A stretch of 64,000 nucleotides of DNA, from contig PLXC01000162.1 of the NCBI GenBank assembly GCA_003151275.1, positions 1 to 64,000 on the forward strand, written 5' to 3'. Below are positions 32,499 to 42,108 of the stretch, piece after piece. A program made the translations under genes and the position numbers. Position 1 is the first letter of the stretch. Each line of letters opens with the position of its first letter. The notes below the pieces were generated by a model that worked only from the letters and a program-made list of their open reading frames with translations, ran no database searches and was not told where the DNA came from. The stretch is from Candidatus Melainabacteria bacterium (GTDB taxonomy: Bacteria > Cyanobacteriota > Vampirovibrionia > Obscuribacterales > Obscuribacteraceae).

Positions 32499-33398
32499 TT
32501 AAACGACTTGTTTTGTTGCTTCATAGGCTTTGAACATCGCTTGTGTTCCTTGGCGATACCCCTGTTCGCCACCGAGTTCACCGGCTTGCTTAAAGAGTTC
32601 TTGGGCCAAGGAAGTGCCGGGAAGATCGCAATCTTGCACATTTTCTTGAATCAGGCGTAAATCCTTTAGCATGTGTTCAAGCGTAAAGCCGGGCTTAAAG
32701 TCACCTTTTAAAATTCTGGCGCCCAGGTTCGATAATGCCCAGGAAGCGCCTGCACCGCTGCCAAGAGATTCCACAATCAAATTTCTGTCGATCTGCATTT
32801 CATCGGCTAGAGATAACGTTTCGCTCACAGCAATCATATTAATAGCGCAGAGAACTTGGTTGCACAGCTTTAAGGCTTGTCCGCTGCCTGCGTCACCACA
32901 GTAAACGATGTTTTTTCCAATCGCGTCGAGCAAAGGTCGCACTTCGTCGTAAGTAGATTTGTCACCACCGACCAGGATAGTCAGCGTGCCTAGCCTGGCG
33001 CCAATGTCGCCGCCGGTCACGGGAGCATCAAGAAAACGAAGTCCAGCCTCGCTTAGCTTATTGTTCAAACGAACGGCTGCGGCCTTGCCAATCGTTGTCA
33101 TGTCGATAACGACGGCGTTCTTTTGGGCGTGTTTAATCACCGAACCGAGCAGAACCTGCTCAACATCCGGCACATCGCCTAAGCACGAAAATATGTAATC
33201 AGCGTCGCTTACAGCTTCCTGAATCGATTCAACGACGCGGACACCATTTTGCTTCACTTGATCAACGCCGTCACGAGCCCGAGTGCGGTTCCAGGCCACT
33301 ATGGCATAGCCGGCCTGAGCAAAATTGAGCGTCATTGCCGACCCCATGATGCCCAGCCCCAAATAGGCTAGCTTGGCTGGCGGCCTTTCATTTGTCAT
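32499..33398 (-). CDS. NAD(P)-dependent beta-hydroxyacid dehydrogenase (3-hydroxyisobutyrate dehydrogenase family)
   Basis: 299 aa, ATG with GGAGG 5 nt upstream. Rossmann motif YLGLGIMGSAMTLNFAQAGY near the N-terminus; NRT after the second strand suggests NADP preference; substrate-binding DAPVTGGDIGA and the catalytic lysine segment GQALKLCNQVL are present. The family includes 3-hydroxyisobutyrate, tartronate semialdehyde and glyoxylate/succinic semialdehyde reductases; these cannot be separated here. No operon partners. Terminator-like signals were not seen. Confidence 0.88.
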   Translation of the reverse strand: MTNERPPAKLAYLGLGIMGSAMTLNFAQAGYAIVAWNRTRARDGVDQVKQNGVRVVESIQEAVSDADYIFSCLGDVPDVEQVLLGSVIKHAQKNAVVIDMTTIGKAAAVRLNNKLSEAGLRFLDAPVTGGDIGARLGTLTILVGGDKSTYDEVRPLLDAIGKNIVYCGDAGSGQALKLCNQVLCAINMIAVSETLSLADEMQIDRNLIVESLGSGAGASWALSNLGARILKGDFKPGFTLEHMLKDLRLIQENVQDCDLPGTSLAQELFKQAGELGGEQGYRQGTQAMFKAYEATKQVV

Positions 33399-33611
33399 AA
33401 CACCTCCGAAACAAGTGAGTGCTTAAATTGCACCTGGCACGGCGAAAGGCCTGGCGATCGAGACAGTCCAATTAGCTTATCGGACAATGGCGCGGACTGC
33501 GGCTTTTAGTAAAAGCAGGCAGGACAGAAAACTTTATATGGCAGCAACAATCACGGTTTAACTTGCATTTCAAGAAAAAGTTGGGTATACATCTGTGAAG
33601 AGGTCTTGACA

Positions 33612-34358
33612 TTGGACTTGCCAGCCCTGCGATCCCTAACCAGCGTTTTTCTCGTATTCACATGCGTGCTCTTAGGATGCGAAAATGCTAGCGCCGCTGA
33701 GCGCAAAGCCGTGGTCCGTGTGACAACCGGCTCCGTTCAAATTAATAATTGGCAGCACCATTTAGTTGAAGGTAACCCCAACCTGGGGCACTATCATTGG
33801 AATCCAATTTATGCCAACGTGCAGGGACTGAAAACGGTTCGGGCCAATGCCGGCCCTGATAAATTCAGACACCGTCATGGGGGGGCTCCCCTGCATCCAA
33901 ACGTCACGGTGCAGCGCATCATGCCCCGCGAACAGTCTGTGTACACCCGACCGAATCATATCCCTTTCAATACAACGCCCAAGCCTGAAACAAAAGTGGC
34001 TGCAGTGTTGCGCGCACCTGATGTCAGCGCAAATTTGAGTCATCGAGACGTCGGTGCTTCACTGAGAAACAATCAAGTCAACGGCTCTCTCGCTCAAAGA
34101 GATGTGAGCGGCACACTCAGTCAGAATAAAACGAATGCGCGGCTGGCTGATAGAAATGTATCTGGAGAGATGCTGCCAGCTGCACCACAGCCACCTGCAC
34201 CACCCAAAGTGGCTACGTACGGACAGAATTATGGTGCAGGCGACGACTTTGCTACTGTCAGTCGAGGCAGCAGCAATCGCAGCGAGAAGAGCTCTGTGTA
34301 TGGCAGAATCTCCATACCCAAGAAAAGCAAGATCAAAAAATCCAGTTTAAATTACTAA
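33612..34358 (+). CDS. Secreted protein with 9-residue tandem repeats
   Basis: 248 aa from TTG 33612, placed 8 nt after GAAGAGG; TTG 33606 is too close to that site. The signal peptide (SLTSVFLVFTCVLLGCENA) has a lipobox-like LLGC and also an AxA site (NASAAE), so lipoprotein or soluble export are both possible. The central part is His/Asn-rich (NNWQHHLVEGNPNLGHYHW). Residues about 137-190 consist of six consecutive 9-residue units of the form [DQKN]V[SGN][AG]xLxxx, expected to form a regular beta structure. The C-terminus is Ser/Lys-rich and basic. No family recognised; likely an envelope component. Confidence 0.68.
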   Translation: MDLPALRSLTSVFLVFTCVLLGCENASAAERKAVVRVTTGSVQINNWQHHLVEGNPNLGHYHWNPIYANVQGLKTVRANAGPDKFRHRHGGAPLHPNVTVQRIMPREQSVYTRPNHIPFNTTPKPETKVAAVLRAPDVSANLSHRDVGASLRNNQVNGSLAQRDVSGTLSQNKTNARLADRNVSGEMLPAAPQPPAPPKVATYGQNYGAGDDFATVSRGSSNRSEKSSVYGRISIPKKSKIKKSSLNY

Positions 34359-34370
34359 CGCGCTTAAAAA

Positions 34371-35543
34371 CTAAACCTTCGACAAGACTGCGACTTTTGA
34401 CAAAGCTGTTTCGATGTCTTTGATCAAATCATCTTGATCCTCGATACCCACAGATAAGCGCACAAGCCCATCAACGATACCGCGCGCTTCTCGAATTTCC
34501 TTAGGAATGGATGCATGCGTCATTGTGGCTGGATGTCCGATGAGCGATTCAACTCCGCCGAGGCTTTCGGCAAGTGAAAACAGTTTGGTGCCATCAAGAA
34601 ACACTTTGGCGTTTTGCAATCCGCCCTTCACCACCACCGATACCATGCCACCAAAACCTCTCATTTGCTTTTTAGCAAGCTCATGTTGGGGGTGAGAGGC
34701 TAAGCCCGGATAAATCACCTTCTCAATCGCCGGATGTTTTTCCAGGTACTTGGCGATGGCCATGGCGTTGCTTTCGTGAGCCTTCATGCGCACAGCCAGG
34801 GTTTTCAGTCCACGCAGAACAAGCCAGCTGTCAAACGGTCCCGGTACGGCGCCTACTGCATTTTGATGAAACTTGAGAGTCTCGTAGTATTTATCATTGT
34901 TTGTGATCGCCGCACCACCGACAACATCGCTATGGCCGCCGAGGTATTTGGTAGTGCTGTGCACGACAATATCAGCGCCCAGGTTGAGTGGATTTTGCAA
35001 ATATGGGCTGGCGAAGGTATTGTCGACTACGGTAATTATGCTCGCACCGTTTTTGCTGGCTTTAACCGTTTTGACCAGGGCGGCGATATCGATCAGCTGA
35101 AGCATGGGATTGGTAGGAGTTTCCAACCAGAGCATCTTGGTGTTCGGTTTTACAGCGGCTTCAACCGTTTTTAAATCTCGGCCATCGACAAAGTCGAATG
35201 TAATGCCAAAACGAGTAAACACTTTGTCGAATAAACGATAAGTGCCACCATAAACGTCGTCGCAAACGACAACATGGTCTCCAGCTGAAAGTAAAGTCAT
35301 GACGGTTGTGGTGGCAGCCAATCCGGAGCCGAAACAAAGGCCGTACTTGCCATCTTCCAACGAGGCCAAACACTCTTCCAAGGCGGAGCGGGTGGGATTT
35401 TGAGTGCGTGCGTACTCGAAACCTTTGTGTTTCCCTAATTCATCCTGCACATAGGTGGAGGTCTGGAATATCGGCGTGATGATCGCACCGGTGCTTGGGT
35501 CGGGTTGTTGCCCAACGTGTATAGCCTTCGTTGAAAACTTCAT
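34371..35543 (-). CDS. Cystathionine gamma-lyase/synthase-type PLP enzyme
   Basis: 390 aa Cys/Met-metabolism PLP enzyme. Motifs: [69 protein letters not shown] and the PLP lysine in [13 protein letters not shown] (Lys199). The family includes cystathionine gamma-synthase (MetB), gamma-lyase and methionine gamma-lyase, not separable by motif. Because it begins 2 nt after a cystathionine beta-synthase gene, gamma-lyase is the most likely role: cystathionine to cysteine, 2-oxobutyrate and ammonia, the second step of reverse transsulfuration. Confidence 0.9.
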   Translation of the reverse strand: MKFSTKAIHVGQQPDPSTGAIITPIFQTSTYVQDELGKHKGFEYARTQNPTRSALEECLASLEDGKYGLCFGSGLAATTTVMTLLSAGDHVVVCDDVYGGTYRLFDKVFTRFGITFDFVDGRDLKTVEAAVKPNTKMLWLETPTNPMLQLIDIAALVKTVKASKNGASIITVVDNTFASPYLQNPLNLGADIVVHSTTKYLGGHSDVVGGAAITNNDKYYETLKFHQNAVGAVPGPFDSWLVLRGLKTLAVRMKAHESNAMAIAKYLEKHPAIEKVIYPGLASHPQHELAKKQMRGFGGMVSVVVKGGLQNAKVFLDGTKLFSLAESLGGVESLIGHPATMTHASIPKEIREARGIVDGLVRLSVGIEDQDDLIKDIETALSKVAVLSKV

Positions 35544-35545
35544 TT

Positions 35546-36982
35546 TTACGCTCCCAGTTTTGCCTTTTCAGCCTTTGGTTTTGGCTCTTCTTTGGTGGAC
35601 AGGATTTTGTCGCTCGAACTTATTTTTTCCCGCAAGTGAGACATGATGTCGAACTTTGTCAGAACGCCACAGGCCTTATTTTCTTTCGTAATCACGACCA
35701 TAGCATTGCCTAATCGGAACGACTTATAAATTTGATCGATTTCGGCGTTGATATCAAACTGGGGAAACGGTCTTCCCATTACAGATCCAACGGTGGTTTT
35801 GGCGGGATCTTTTCGTTCGTAGACAACTTGCATGGCGATCACATCATTGATGTGTCCGACATTGTGTCCATCTTCCGTAACGACCGGCAACTGATCTATG
35901 CCATGTTGTTCCATGGCGTTGATGGTGGCTTGAATCGTGTCATCCGGATGAACAACGATCAGAGGTGAGATCTTGCCGCGCCCCTTCTTTCTATCGAGCA
36001 AGTCTGCAGCCAGGTAGCTATACTCGGGCGCCGGCATAAAACCGTTGTCGCGCATCCATTCATCCGAATACATTTTGCTCAAGTAACCTCTGCCACCATC
36101 TGGCAAAAGCACCACCACTACATCTTTTTCGCTCAAGTTCTCAGAAATTTTCAAAGCGGCAACGACCGCGGTTCCACACGATCCGCCACAGAGCAAACCT
36201 TCTTCGCGAGCCAGCCTTCGCCCCATCGTGAACGAATCTTTGTCACTGACTCGAACAAACTCATCGATCAATTTCAGCTCTGCATTGCGAGGAATGAAAT
36301 CTTCGCCAATGCCTTCGACCTTATAAGAGCCTGCCAGGTCACCGGAATAAATCGAACCTTCAGGATCGACACCGATGATGCGAATCTTAGGATTTTTTTC
36401 TCTCAAGAATCTGGCAGTACCGGATATGGTGCCGCCTGTGCCCATGGTGGCAATGAAATGAGTGATCTTACCGTCTGTCTGCTCCCAAATTTCAGGTCCA
36501 GTGGAAAGGTAGTGAGCCTCTGGATTATTTGGATTGGCGAATTGATTCGGTTGAAACGCCCCAGGAATTTCGGCCGTCAACTTGTTGGCTACCGAGTAAT
36601 AACTCTCGTGAGAACTGGCTGAGACGCTGGTCGGCACCACTACCACTTCAGCGCCATAAGCACGAAGAAGATTTATTTTTTCTTGAGCTACCTTGTCGGG
36701 CACGACGAGGATGCAACGATAGCCTTTGACAGCCGCTATCTGTGCCAAGCCGGTGCCTGTGTTTCCGGAGGTGGGCTCGATGATCGTGCCGCCCGGTTTG
36801 AGCAGACCGTGCTTCTCAGCTTCCTCGATCATCCTGATAGACGGCCGATCTTTTACCGAGCCACCCGGGTTGAAAACTTCGACTTTAGCCAGAATCAAGG
36901 GCTTCAGACCTTTAGTGACTTTATTCAACTTCACAAGAGGTGTGGAACCGACGGTTTCAAGAATGGTGTTGTAATACTTCAC
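35546..36982 (-). CDS. cbs: Cystathionine beta-synthase with C-terminal CBS-domain pair
   Basis: 478 aa from GTG 36982 (GGAGG upstream; the frame is open to 37024 without family match). It condenses serine and homocysteine to cystathionine. PLP lysine in [11 protein letters not shown] (Lys44), phosphate-binding [12 protein letters not shown], and [13 protein letters not shown]. The C-terminal 130 residues are two CBS motifs ([34 protein letters not shown]), a regulatory module that binds adenosyl ligands in some homologues. It has no N-terminal heme domain as in the human enzyme. It forms an operon with the gamma-lyase gene and is divergent from the mutase gene with 131 nt between. Confidence 0.93.
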   Translation of the reverse strand: MKYYNTILETVGSTPLVKLNKVTKGLKPLILAKVEVFNPGGSVKDRPSIRMIEEAEKHGLLKPGGTIIEPTSGNTGTGLAQIAAVKGYRCILVVPDKVAQEKINLLRAYGAEVVVVPTSVSASSHESYYSVANKLTAEIPGAFQPNQFANPNNPEAHYLSTGPEIWEQTDGKITHFIATMGTGGTISGTARFLREKNPKIRIIGVDPEGSIYSGDLAGSYKVEGIGEDFIPRNAELKLIDEFVRVSDKDSFTMGRRLAREEGLLCGGSCGTAVVAALKISENLSEKDVVVVLLPDGGRGYLSKMYSDEWMRDNGFMPAPEYSYLAADLLDRKKGRGKISPLIVVHPDDTIQATINAMEQHGIDQLPVVTEDGHNVGHINDVIAMQVVYERKDPAKTTVGSVMGRPFPQFDINAEIDQIYKSFRLGNAMVVITKENKACGVLTKFDIMSHLREKISSSDKILSTKEEPKPKAEKAKLGA

Positions 36983-37113
36983 CAGAAGCGGACCTCCATT
37001 ACAATATAGGAGCAAGCGACTCACAATTATACGGTGGAAGTGCGTTTAACATCCATCTGATCACCCATCATTTGTGCGCATTAACCATAGAAGAGAAGGT
37101 TCGAACAAATTCA

Positions 37114-38673
37114 ATGACAGAAAATAAGCAAGTGTGGAAGCCAGAGGATTTGGCAACGTGGGATCAGCATGCCAAGCTGGGGGATCCGGGGGAATATCCC
37201 TACACACGTGGAATCTATGCCGACATGTACCGCTCGCGTTTTTGGACAATGCGTCAGTATGCCGGCTTTGGCAACGCCAGAGAAACAAATAAACGTTTCC
37301 GCTATCTCTTGCAAAACGGGCAAACAGGCTTGTCTACAGCATTTGATTTGCCGACCCAGATGGGATACGACAGCGATGACCCGATGGCGCTTGGCGAAGT
37401 AGGCAGAACCGGCGTGGCCATAGACAGCCTCAAAGACATGGAAACGCTTTTTGACGGCATCGACTTAGGCAAAGTCTCGACCTCGATGACAATCAACGCC
37501 ACGAGCGCCATTCTGCTTGCCATGTATAGGTCCGTGGGGATTAAGCAGGGCGTCGAGGCCAAGCACTTACAAGGAACGATTCAAAACGACATTCTAAAAG
37601 AATACGAAGCACGCAATACCTACATCTTTCCGCCCGCAGGCTCGATGCGCCTAATCACCGACATCTTCGAATACTGTGCAACAGAAATGCCGCGCTGGAA
37701 TACAATTTCGATCAGCGGCTATCATATCCGCGAAGCTGGCGCGACTGCCGTGCAAGAGCTTGCCTTCACATTCGCCAACGCCATCGAGTATGTGCGTGCG
37801 GCCATTTCGCGCGGGCTCGATATTGATACATTTGCGCCTCAGCTGAGTTTCTTCTTTGTTGCCCAGATGGATTTATTTGAGGAAATCGCCAAATTTCGAG
37901 CCGCTCGCAGGCTGTGGGCGCGCATTATGAAAGAACAATTTCAGGCCAAAAATCCCAAATCCCTGATGCTCAGATTTCACGTGCAGACGGCGGGCTCAAG
38001 CCTGACTCAGCAGCAACCAGACAACAACATCGTGCGCACAACGGTGGAGGCGATGGCGGCTGTACTAGGTGGAGCGCAGTCATTGCATACCAACTCGAAG
38101 GATGAAGCCCTGTCTTTACCGAGCGAGGCGGCCGCTTTGACGGCGTTGCGCACGCAGCAAATCATCGCCAGTGAAACCGGTGTCGGCAATGTTGTTGACC
38201 CCTTCGGCGGATCGTATTTTCTGGAGGAATTGACAGACAAAATCGAAAAAGACGCCGAAATCTATTTGCAGAAGATTGAGGAGCTGGGCGGCGCCATCAA
38301 AGCGGTCGAACAAGGCTACATTCAAAAGGAAATTCAGGAATCGGCATATCAATACCATTGCAGTGTTGAAGACAAGCGCAAAATCATAGTCGGAGTCAAT
38401 CGTTTCATCGATCAAGAATCTGAACGAATCGAAATTCACCGGGTCGATCCGAAACTTGAAGAAGAGCAAGTTGCTGACTTGAAGCGCGTTAAGGCTGAGC
38501 GTGACGCAGAAAAAGTGGAGCAGGCTTTGAATAAATTGCGCCAGGGCGCAGCGGCAAAAGACAATCTGATGCCCCTGATTTGCGCAGCTGTAGATTGTTA
38601 TGCAACCGTGGGTGAAATAAGCAATACTTTACGCGCAGCCTTTGGTAAATTCAGACCTGTAGCGACTTTATGA
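37114..38673 (+). CDS. Methylmalonyl-CoA mutase large subunit (no B12 domain)
   Basis: 519 aa from ATG 37114; the frame is open upstream into the cbs gene, but [20 protein letters not shown] marks the family N-terminus. It isomerises methylmalonyl-CoA and succinyl-CoA by a radical B12 mechanism. Sequence [20 protein letters not shown], the [11 protein letters not shown] segment with catalytic Tyr/His, and [15 protein letters not shown] are diagnostic. The Arg in YEARNTY lies 36 residues before the Tyr of SGYH, the spacing of the CoA-substrate Arg of methylmalonyl-CoA mutase (Gln in isobutyryl-CoA mutase), so methylmalonyl-CoA is the likely substrate. The cobalamin-binding domain is absent, so a separate small subunit must exist outside this window. 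Confidence 0.9.
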   Translation: MTENKQVWKPEDLATWDQHAKLGDPGEYPYTRGIYADMYRSRFWTMRQYAGFGNARETNKRFRYLLQNGQTGLSTAFDLPTQMGYDSDDPMALGEVGRTGVAIDSLKDMETLFDGIDLGKVSTSMTINATSAILLAMYRSVGIKQGVEAKHLQGTIQNDILKEYEARNTYIFPPAGSMRLITDIFEYCATEMPRWNTISISGYHIREAGATAVQELAFTFANAIEYVRAAISRGLDIDTFAPQLSFFFVAQMDLFEEIAKFRAARRLWARIMKEQFQAKNPKSLMLRFHVQTAGSSLTQQQPDNNIVRTTVEAMAAVLGGAQSLHTNSKDEALSLPSEAAALTALRTQQIIASETGVGNVVDPFGGSYFLEELTDKIEKDAEIYLQKIEELGGAIKAVEQGYIQKEIQESAYQYHCSVEDKRKIIVGVNRFIDQESERIEIHRVDPKLEEEQVADLKRVKAERDAEKVEQALNKLRQGAAAKDNLMPLICAAVDCYATVGEISNTLRAAFGKFRPVATL

Positions 38674-38793
38674 AGAGTTGATGAGAATCGTTTCTGAGCT
38701 GCCAGGGGCAAAGTAAGCTTTAAAGCCTTCAACTCTGTCATTTGTGAGAAGAGACGAATAAGTCAGTGGTTCGAATATGATTCAATTTACCGC

Positions 38794-39702
38794 ATGCCAA
38801 CCCCTAGAGTTTCAATCGTTATCGTTAACTGGAAGACGCCAAAGCTCCTAGCCAAGTGTCTTGAAACGATTAAAAACGATCCGAATCATCTGCAATTCGA
38901 AATTTTCGTCATCGACAACAATTCAGGCGACGAGTCGGTTGCCATGCTGACCGAGCAATTCCCCTATGTTCAGCTGATTGCCAACGACGCCAATCTTGGT
39001 TTTTCTAAAGCTTGCAACCAGGCGATTCCAAAAGCGCTGGGCACTTTTGTACTGCTTCTCAATCCCGACACGGAAGTGCCAGACGGTGCGATCTCCATTT
39101 TGGCTGACTTTATGGAGAACCATCCAGACTGTGGAGCAGCCGGCCCAAAGGTCTTGAATCCAGACGGCTCATTGCAACTAGCATGCAGGCGAGCCTTCCC
39201 GTCACCTACGGCAGCTTTTTACCGGATCACGTACTTGAGCAGGATCTTTCCGAACAACCCAACTTTTTCACAATATAATTTCACCTCTGCAGATCCAGGG
39301 CAGCAGCTGGAAGTCGATGCCTTGGCCGGAGCGGCGATGATGGTGCGTCGTCAAGCGATTGATCAAGTTGGCTTGCTCGATGAAGACATATTCATGTACG
39401 GGGAAGATATCGATTGGTGTTGGCGAATAAAACAAGCCAAGTGGAAGATATGGTACGTGCCCGAGTCCATCATTTATCACGCACATGGGGCGTCAAGCAG
39501 GCTGCGTCCAGTCCAGTCCACCATTAACCTTCACAAGGGCATGCACGTTTTCTACAAAAAACACTTAGCGCAAAACTACTGGGCCCCATTCAACTCACTG
39601 GTGTATGCTGCAATTTGGTCAAGAGCCGCAGTTTTTATCCTGATCAATTTAGGACGCGGTCTTTTGCGAAACGGAAACCTATCAGCAAGGTCGGGCAGCT
39701 AA
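38794..39702 (+). CDS. GT2-family glycosyltransferase (rhamnosyltransferase-like)
   Basis: 302 aa. VSIVIVNWKTPKLLAKCLET, FVIDNNSGDESVAML, NLGFSKACNQAI and LLNPDTEVP (DxD-equivalent) place it in the WcaA/RfbF-like GT2 branch. The C-terminal acceptor part has MYGEDIDWCWRIKQA, a pattern common in rhamnosyltransferases. One membrane-prone helix near the end (VYAAIWSRAAVFILINLG) would tether it to the cytoplasmic face. It is 3 nt before an epimerase gene, so both likely serve surface polysaccharide synthesis. Confidence 0.87.
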   Translation: MPTPRVSIVIVNWKTPKLLAKCLETIKNDPNHLQFEIFVIDNNSGDESVAMLTEQFPYVQLIANDANLGFSKACNQAIPKALGTFVLLLNPDTEVPDGAISILADFMENHPDCGAAGPKVLNPDGSLQLACRRAFPSPTAAFYRITYLSRIFPNNPTFSQYNFTSADPGQQLEVDALAGAAMMVRRQAIDQVGLLDEDIFMYGEDIDWCWRIKQAKWKIWYVPESIIYHAHGASSRLRPVQSTINLHKGMHVFYKKHLAQNYWAPFNSLVYAAIWSRAAVFILINLGRGLLRNGNLSARSGS

Positions 39703-39705
39703 GCA

Positions 39706-40716
39706 ATGGTCGTAAATGGCGTTCGAAAGAGGGTTTTGGTCACCGGTGCCTCAGGCTTAATTGGAAGAGCTGTCACCGAACGACTGTTGATTGAGAACAC
39801 CCATGACATAAAAGTCCAGGTGCGCAACCCGACGCAAGCCCGCAACGATGTTGGCAATATTATCGACTTCACCCGAGTTCAGCTTGAAGAAGCTGATTTC
39901 ACCCGGGTTGGCGACCGCGAAATGCGCTTGCTTACAAAAGGCTGCGACGTCATTGTTCACGCGGCCGGACTTGTTCATCAACCTGATGCTCCTTATCAAG
40001 AGTACGAGGTCATTAATGTACGGGCCACTCAACTGCTTGCCGAGGCAGCGGCGCAGAACAATGTGAAAACTCTGATTTTCCTTAGCTCTTCAGCAATTTA
40101 CGGACCTGGGCCATTTGATCGAATTAGCGAATCTGGTCCACTCAAAGCCGTGACACCGTATGCGGTGTCCAAGATGACATCCGAGAATTGGCTTCAGCAG
40201 TTTAACAGCATTCCCAAACTCGTAATTTTGCGACCCTCACTGGTATTTGGGGAAGGCGACCGAGGCAATTTGCTCAGCTTGATGCGCAACATCAAACAGA
40301 ACAAATACAAACATATCGGTGGTGCTGACACTGCCAAAAGTATCATTTATTCCAAAGATCTGGCTCGGGCGATCAGCCTATGCATCAACAATTTGCCAGA
40401 TGGCGTGCACATCTTCAATGTCGCAAATCCAGAACCTGTGCCTGTTAAAACCCTTGCCGATACGATTGCTCGCGTCATGAACGTCAAAAAAATCTCCTCT
40501 GTGCCTGAAGGCGTATTCCGCATCGGTGTCAAGGCCGCAGAGTTATTCATGCAAGAGAAAGCGCCAATCACTATGGATCAAGTCAATAAACTTACAACGA
40601 CAACGACAACCTCCATTGCCAAGTTAGTGTCGGCCACAGGCTTCCAGCCTAAGACAGCGCTGGATGCTGCAATACTTGCCGAAATTGAATGGGCCAACAG
40701 TCACAATTTACTGTAA
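39706..40716 (+). CDS. NAD-dependent sugar epimerase/dehydratase
   Basis: 336 aa extended SDR. Rossmann motif VLVTGASGLIGRAVTERLL, VIVHAAGLVHQPD, active-site Ser in FLSSSAIYGPGPF and an intact YAVSK (YxxxK), unlike the epimerase at 15404. LRPSLVFGEGDRGNLLSLMR follows. Resembles GalE/WbpV-like epimerases of polysaccharide loci. It follows the glycosyltransferase gene after 3 nt and precedes a purine permease gene by 15 nt, which may extend the operon. Substrate unknown. Confidence 0.86.
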   Translation: MVVNGVRKRVLVTGASGLIGRAVTERLLIENTHDIKVQVRNPTQARNDVGNIIDFTRVQLEEADFTRVGDREMRLLTKGCDVIVHAAGLVHQPDAPYQEYEVINVRATQLLAEAAAQNNVKTLIFLSSSAIYGPGPFDRISESGPLKAVTPYAVSKMTSENWLQQFNSIPKLVILRPSLVFGEGDRGNLLSLMRNIKQNKYKHIGGADTAKSIIYSKDLARAISLCINNLPDGVHIFNVANPEPVPVKTLADTIARVMNVKKISSVPEGVFRIGVKAAELFMQEKAPITMDQVNKLTTTTTTSIAKLVSATGFQPKTALDAAILAEIEWANSHNLL

Positions 40717-40731
40717 TCCGAATATTCGCTT

Positions 40732-42108
40732 ATGAGCCTGGATAGTTTTTTCAAGATCAACGAACGCGGCTCAACGATCAAGACAGAAGTATTGGGTGGT
40801 GCCACCACTTTTTTGACCATGGCTTACATCATTGTCGTCAACCCGGCCATCCTCAGTTTTGCGCAAATCCCGGCCGGACCAAGTACGGTCGCGACCATTT
40901 TGACAGCTGTGTTCGGTTGCTTCCTAATGGCAATCTACGCCAATCGACCGTTAGCAGTGGCGCCCTACATGGGAGAGAACGCCTTCATCGCCTTTGGCTT
41001 GACGGCGCTGGGAATCAGTTGGCAATTGCGACTGGGGGCAGTATTTGTCAGCGGGGTGGCATTTGCAATCCTGGCCTGCATGAAAATTCGTCCCTGGCTT
41101 GCCAACTCGATTTCGCCCAGTATGAAGCACAGTTTTGCAGCTGGGATCGGCATGTTTCTTGCCTTGATTGGACTATATGAAACCGGCATCGTCACAAGTG
41201 GTGCCACTGGTCTACCGCTAGCGGCGCTTATTTCTCCCGGCACTGCCTTCCTGAGAGCACCTGATGTGCCAATGAAGTTGGGTAATTGGCACGATCCAAC
41301 CGTGCTTCTGGCCATTTTTGGTTTCATCCTGATCATCTCTTTGATGCAGCACAAAATCAAAGGAGCGATGCTGATCGGTATTGGCGTCACTGCAATGATC
41401 GGAATATTGCTTGGTTATGGTTCGGCACCGCATGCAGTGATGGCGATGCCATTTGTGCCCCCTTACGACCTCGCTCCAATCTTTCTAAAACTAGATGTAA
41501 TGGGCGTCTTACAGTTGTCGTTTTTGCCAATCCTACTAACACTGTTTCTGATGAGCTTTTTGGACACATTAGGCACGCTTATTGGAGTTGGCGCAATTGG
41601 CGGGATGCTGGACGAAAAGGGCAATTTTAAGGACATCGAAAGGCCAATGGTAGTCGATGCAGCCTCTTGCATATTCAGCGCCATAGTTGGCTCTTCGACC
41701 AGTGGTGCCTTCATCGAATCGGCAGCGGGCATCAAAGAAGGGGCTCGCACCGGTCTGGCTTCGATTGTGACGGGATTGATGTTTGCCGTCTGTATCTTCT
41801 TTATTCCATTGATCGAGCCACTTCAGCATCTCACCTACGCCTATGCACCGGCCCTGATGGCGGTTGGGCTACTGATGGTCGATTCAATTAAGAAGATAGA
41901 CATGGATGACATCACCGAAGCCGCGCCCGCTTTTGCGACGATCGCGATGATGATCTTCAGTTACAACATAGCGAACGGATTGACCGCTGGGCTAGTTTTG
42001 TACACCGTCATCAAAGTATGCGCAGGCAAATTCCGCGATCTTAACTCAGGCACACTGATCCTCTCGGCGATGTGTCTGGTTTATTTTTTGTTCGGACTGC
42101 CGCATTAA
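40732..42108 (+). CDS. NCS2-family purine (guanine/hypoxanthine) permease
   Basis: 458 aa polytopic membrane protein, about 12-14 helices. It matches the AzgA/PbuG/GhxP branch: FFKINERGSTIKTEVLGGAT at the N-terminus, TFLTMAYIIVVNPAIL, PYMGENAFIAFGL, GIGMFLALIGLYETGI and SSTSGAFIESAAGIKEGARTG. It is expected to import adenine, guanine or hypoxanthine by proton symport. Its stop overlaps by 4 nt the stop of the convergent TPR gene. Confidence 0.92.
   Translation: MSLDSFFKINERGSTIKTEVLGGATTFLTMAYIIVVNPAILSFAQIPAGPSTVATILTAVFGCFLMAIYANRPLAVAPYMGENAFIAFGLTALGISWQLRLGAVFVSGVAFAILACMKIRPWLANSISPSMKHSFAAGIGMFLALIGLYETGIVTSGATGLPLAALISPGTAFLRAPDVPMKLGNWHDPTVLLAIFGFILIISLMQHKIKGAMLIGIGVTAMIGILLGYGSAPHAVMAMPFVPPYDLAPIFLKLDVMGVLQLSFLPILLTLFLMSFLDTLGTLIGVGAIGGMLDEKGNFKDIERPMVVDAASCIFSAIVGSSTSGAFIESAAGIKEGARTGLASIVTGLMFAVCIFFIPLIEPLQHLTYAYAPALMAVGLLMVDSIKKIDMDDITEAAPAFATIAMMIFSYNIANGLTAGLVLYTVIKVCAGKFRDLNSGTLILSAMCLVYFLFGLPH

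Noticed and set aside
38760..38790. tRNA-like GGTTCGAAT at about 38769
   Set aside because: No cloverleaf stems or acceptor can be formed around it.
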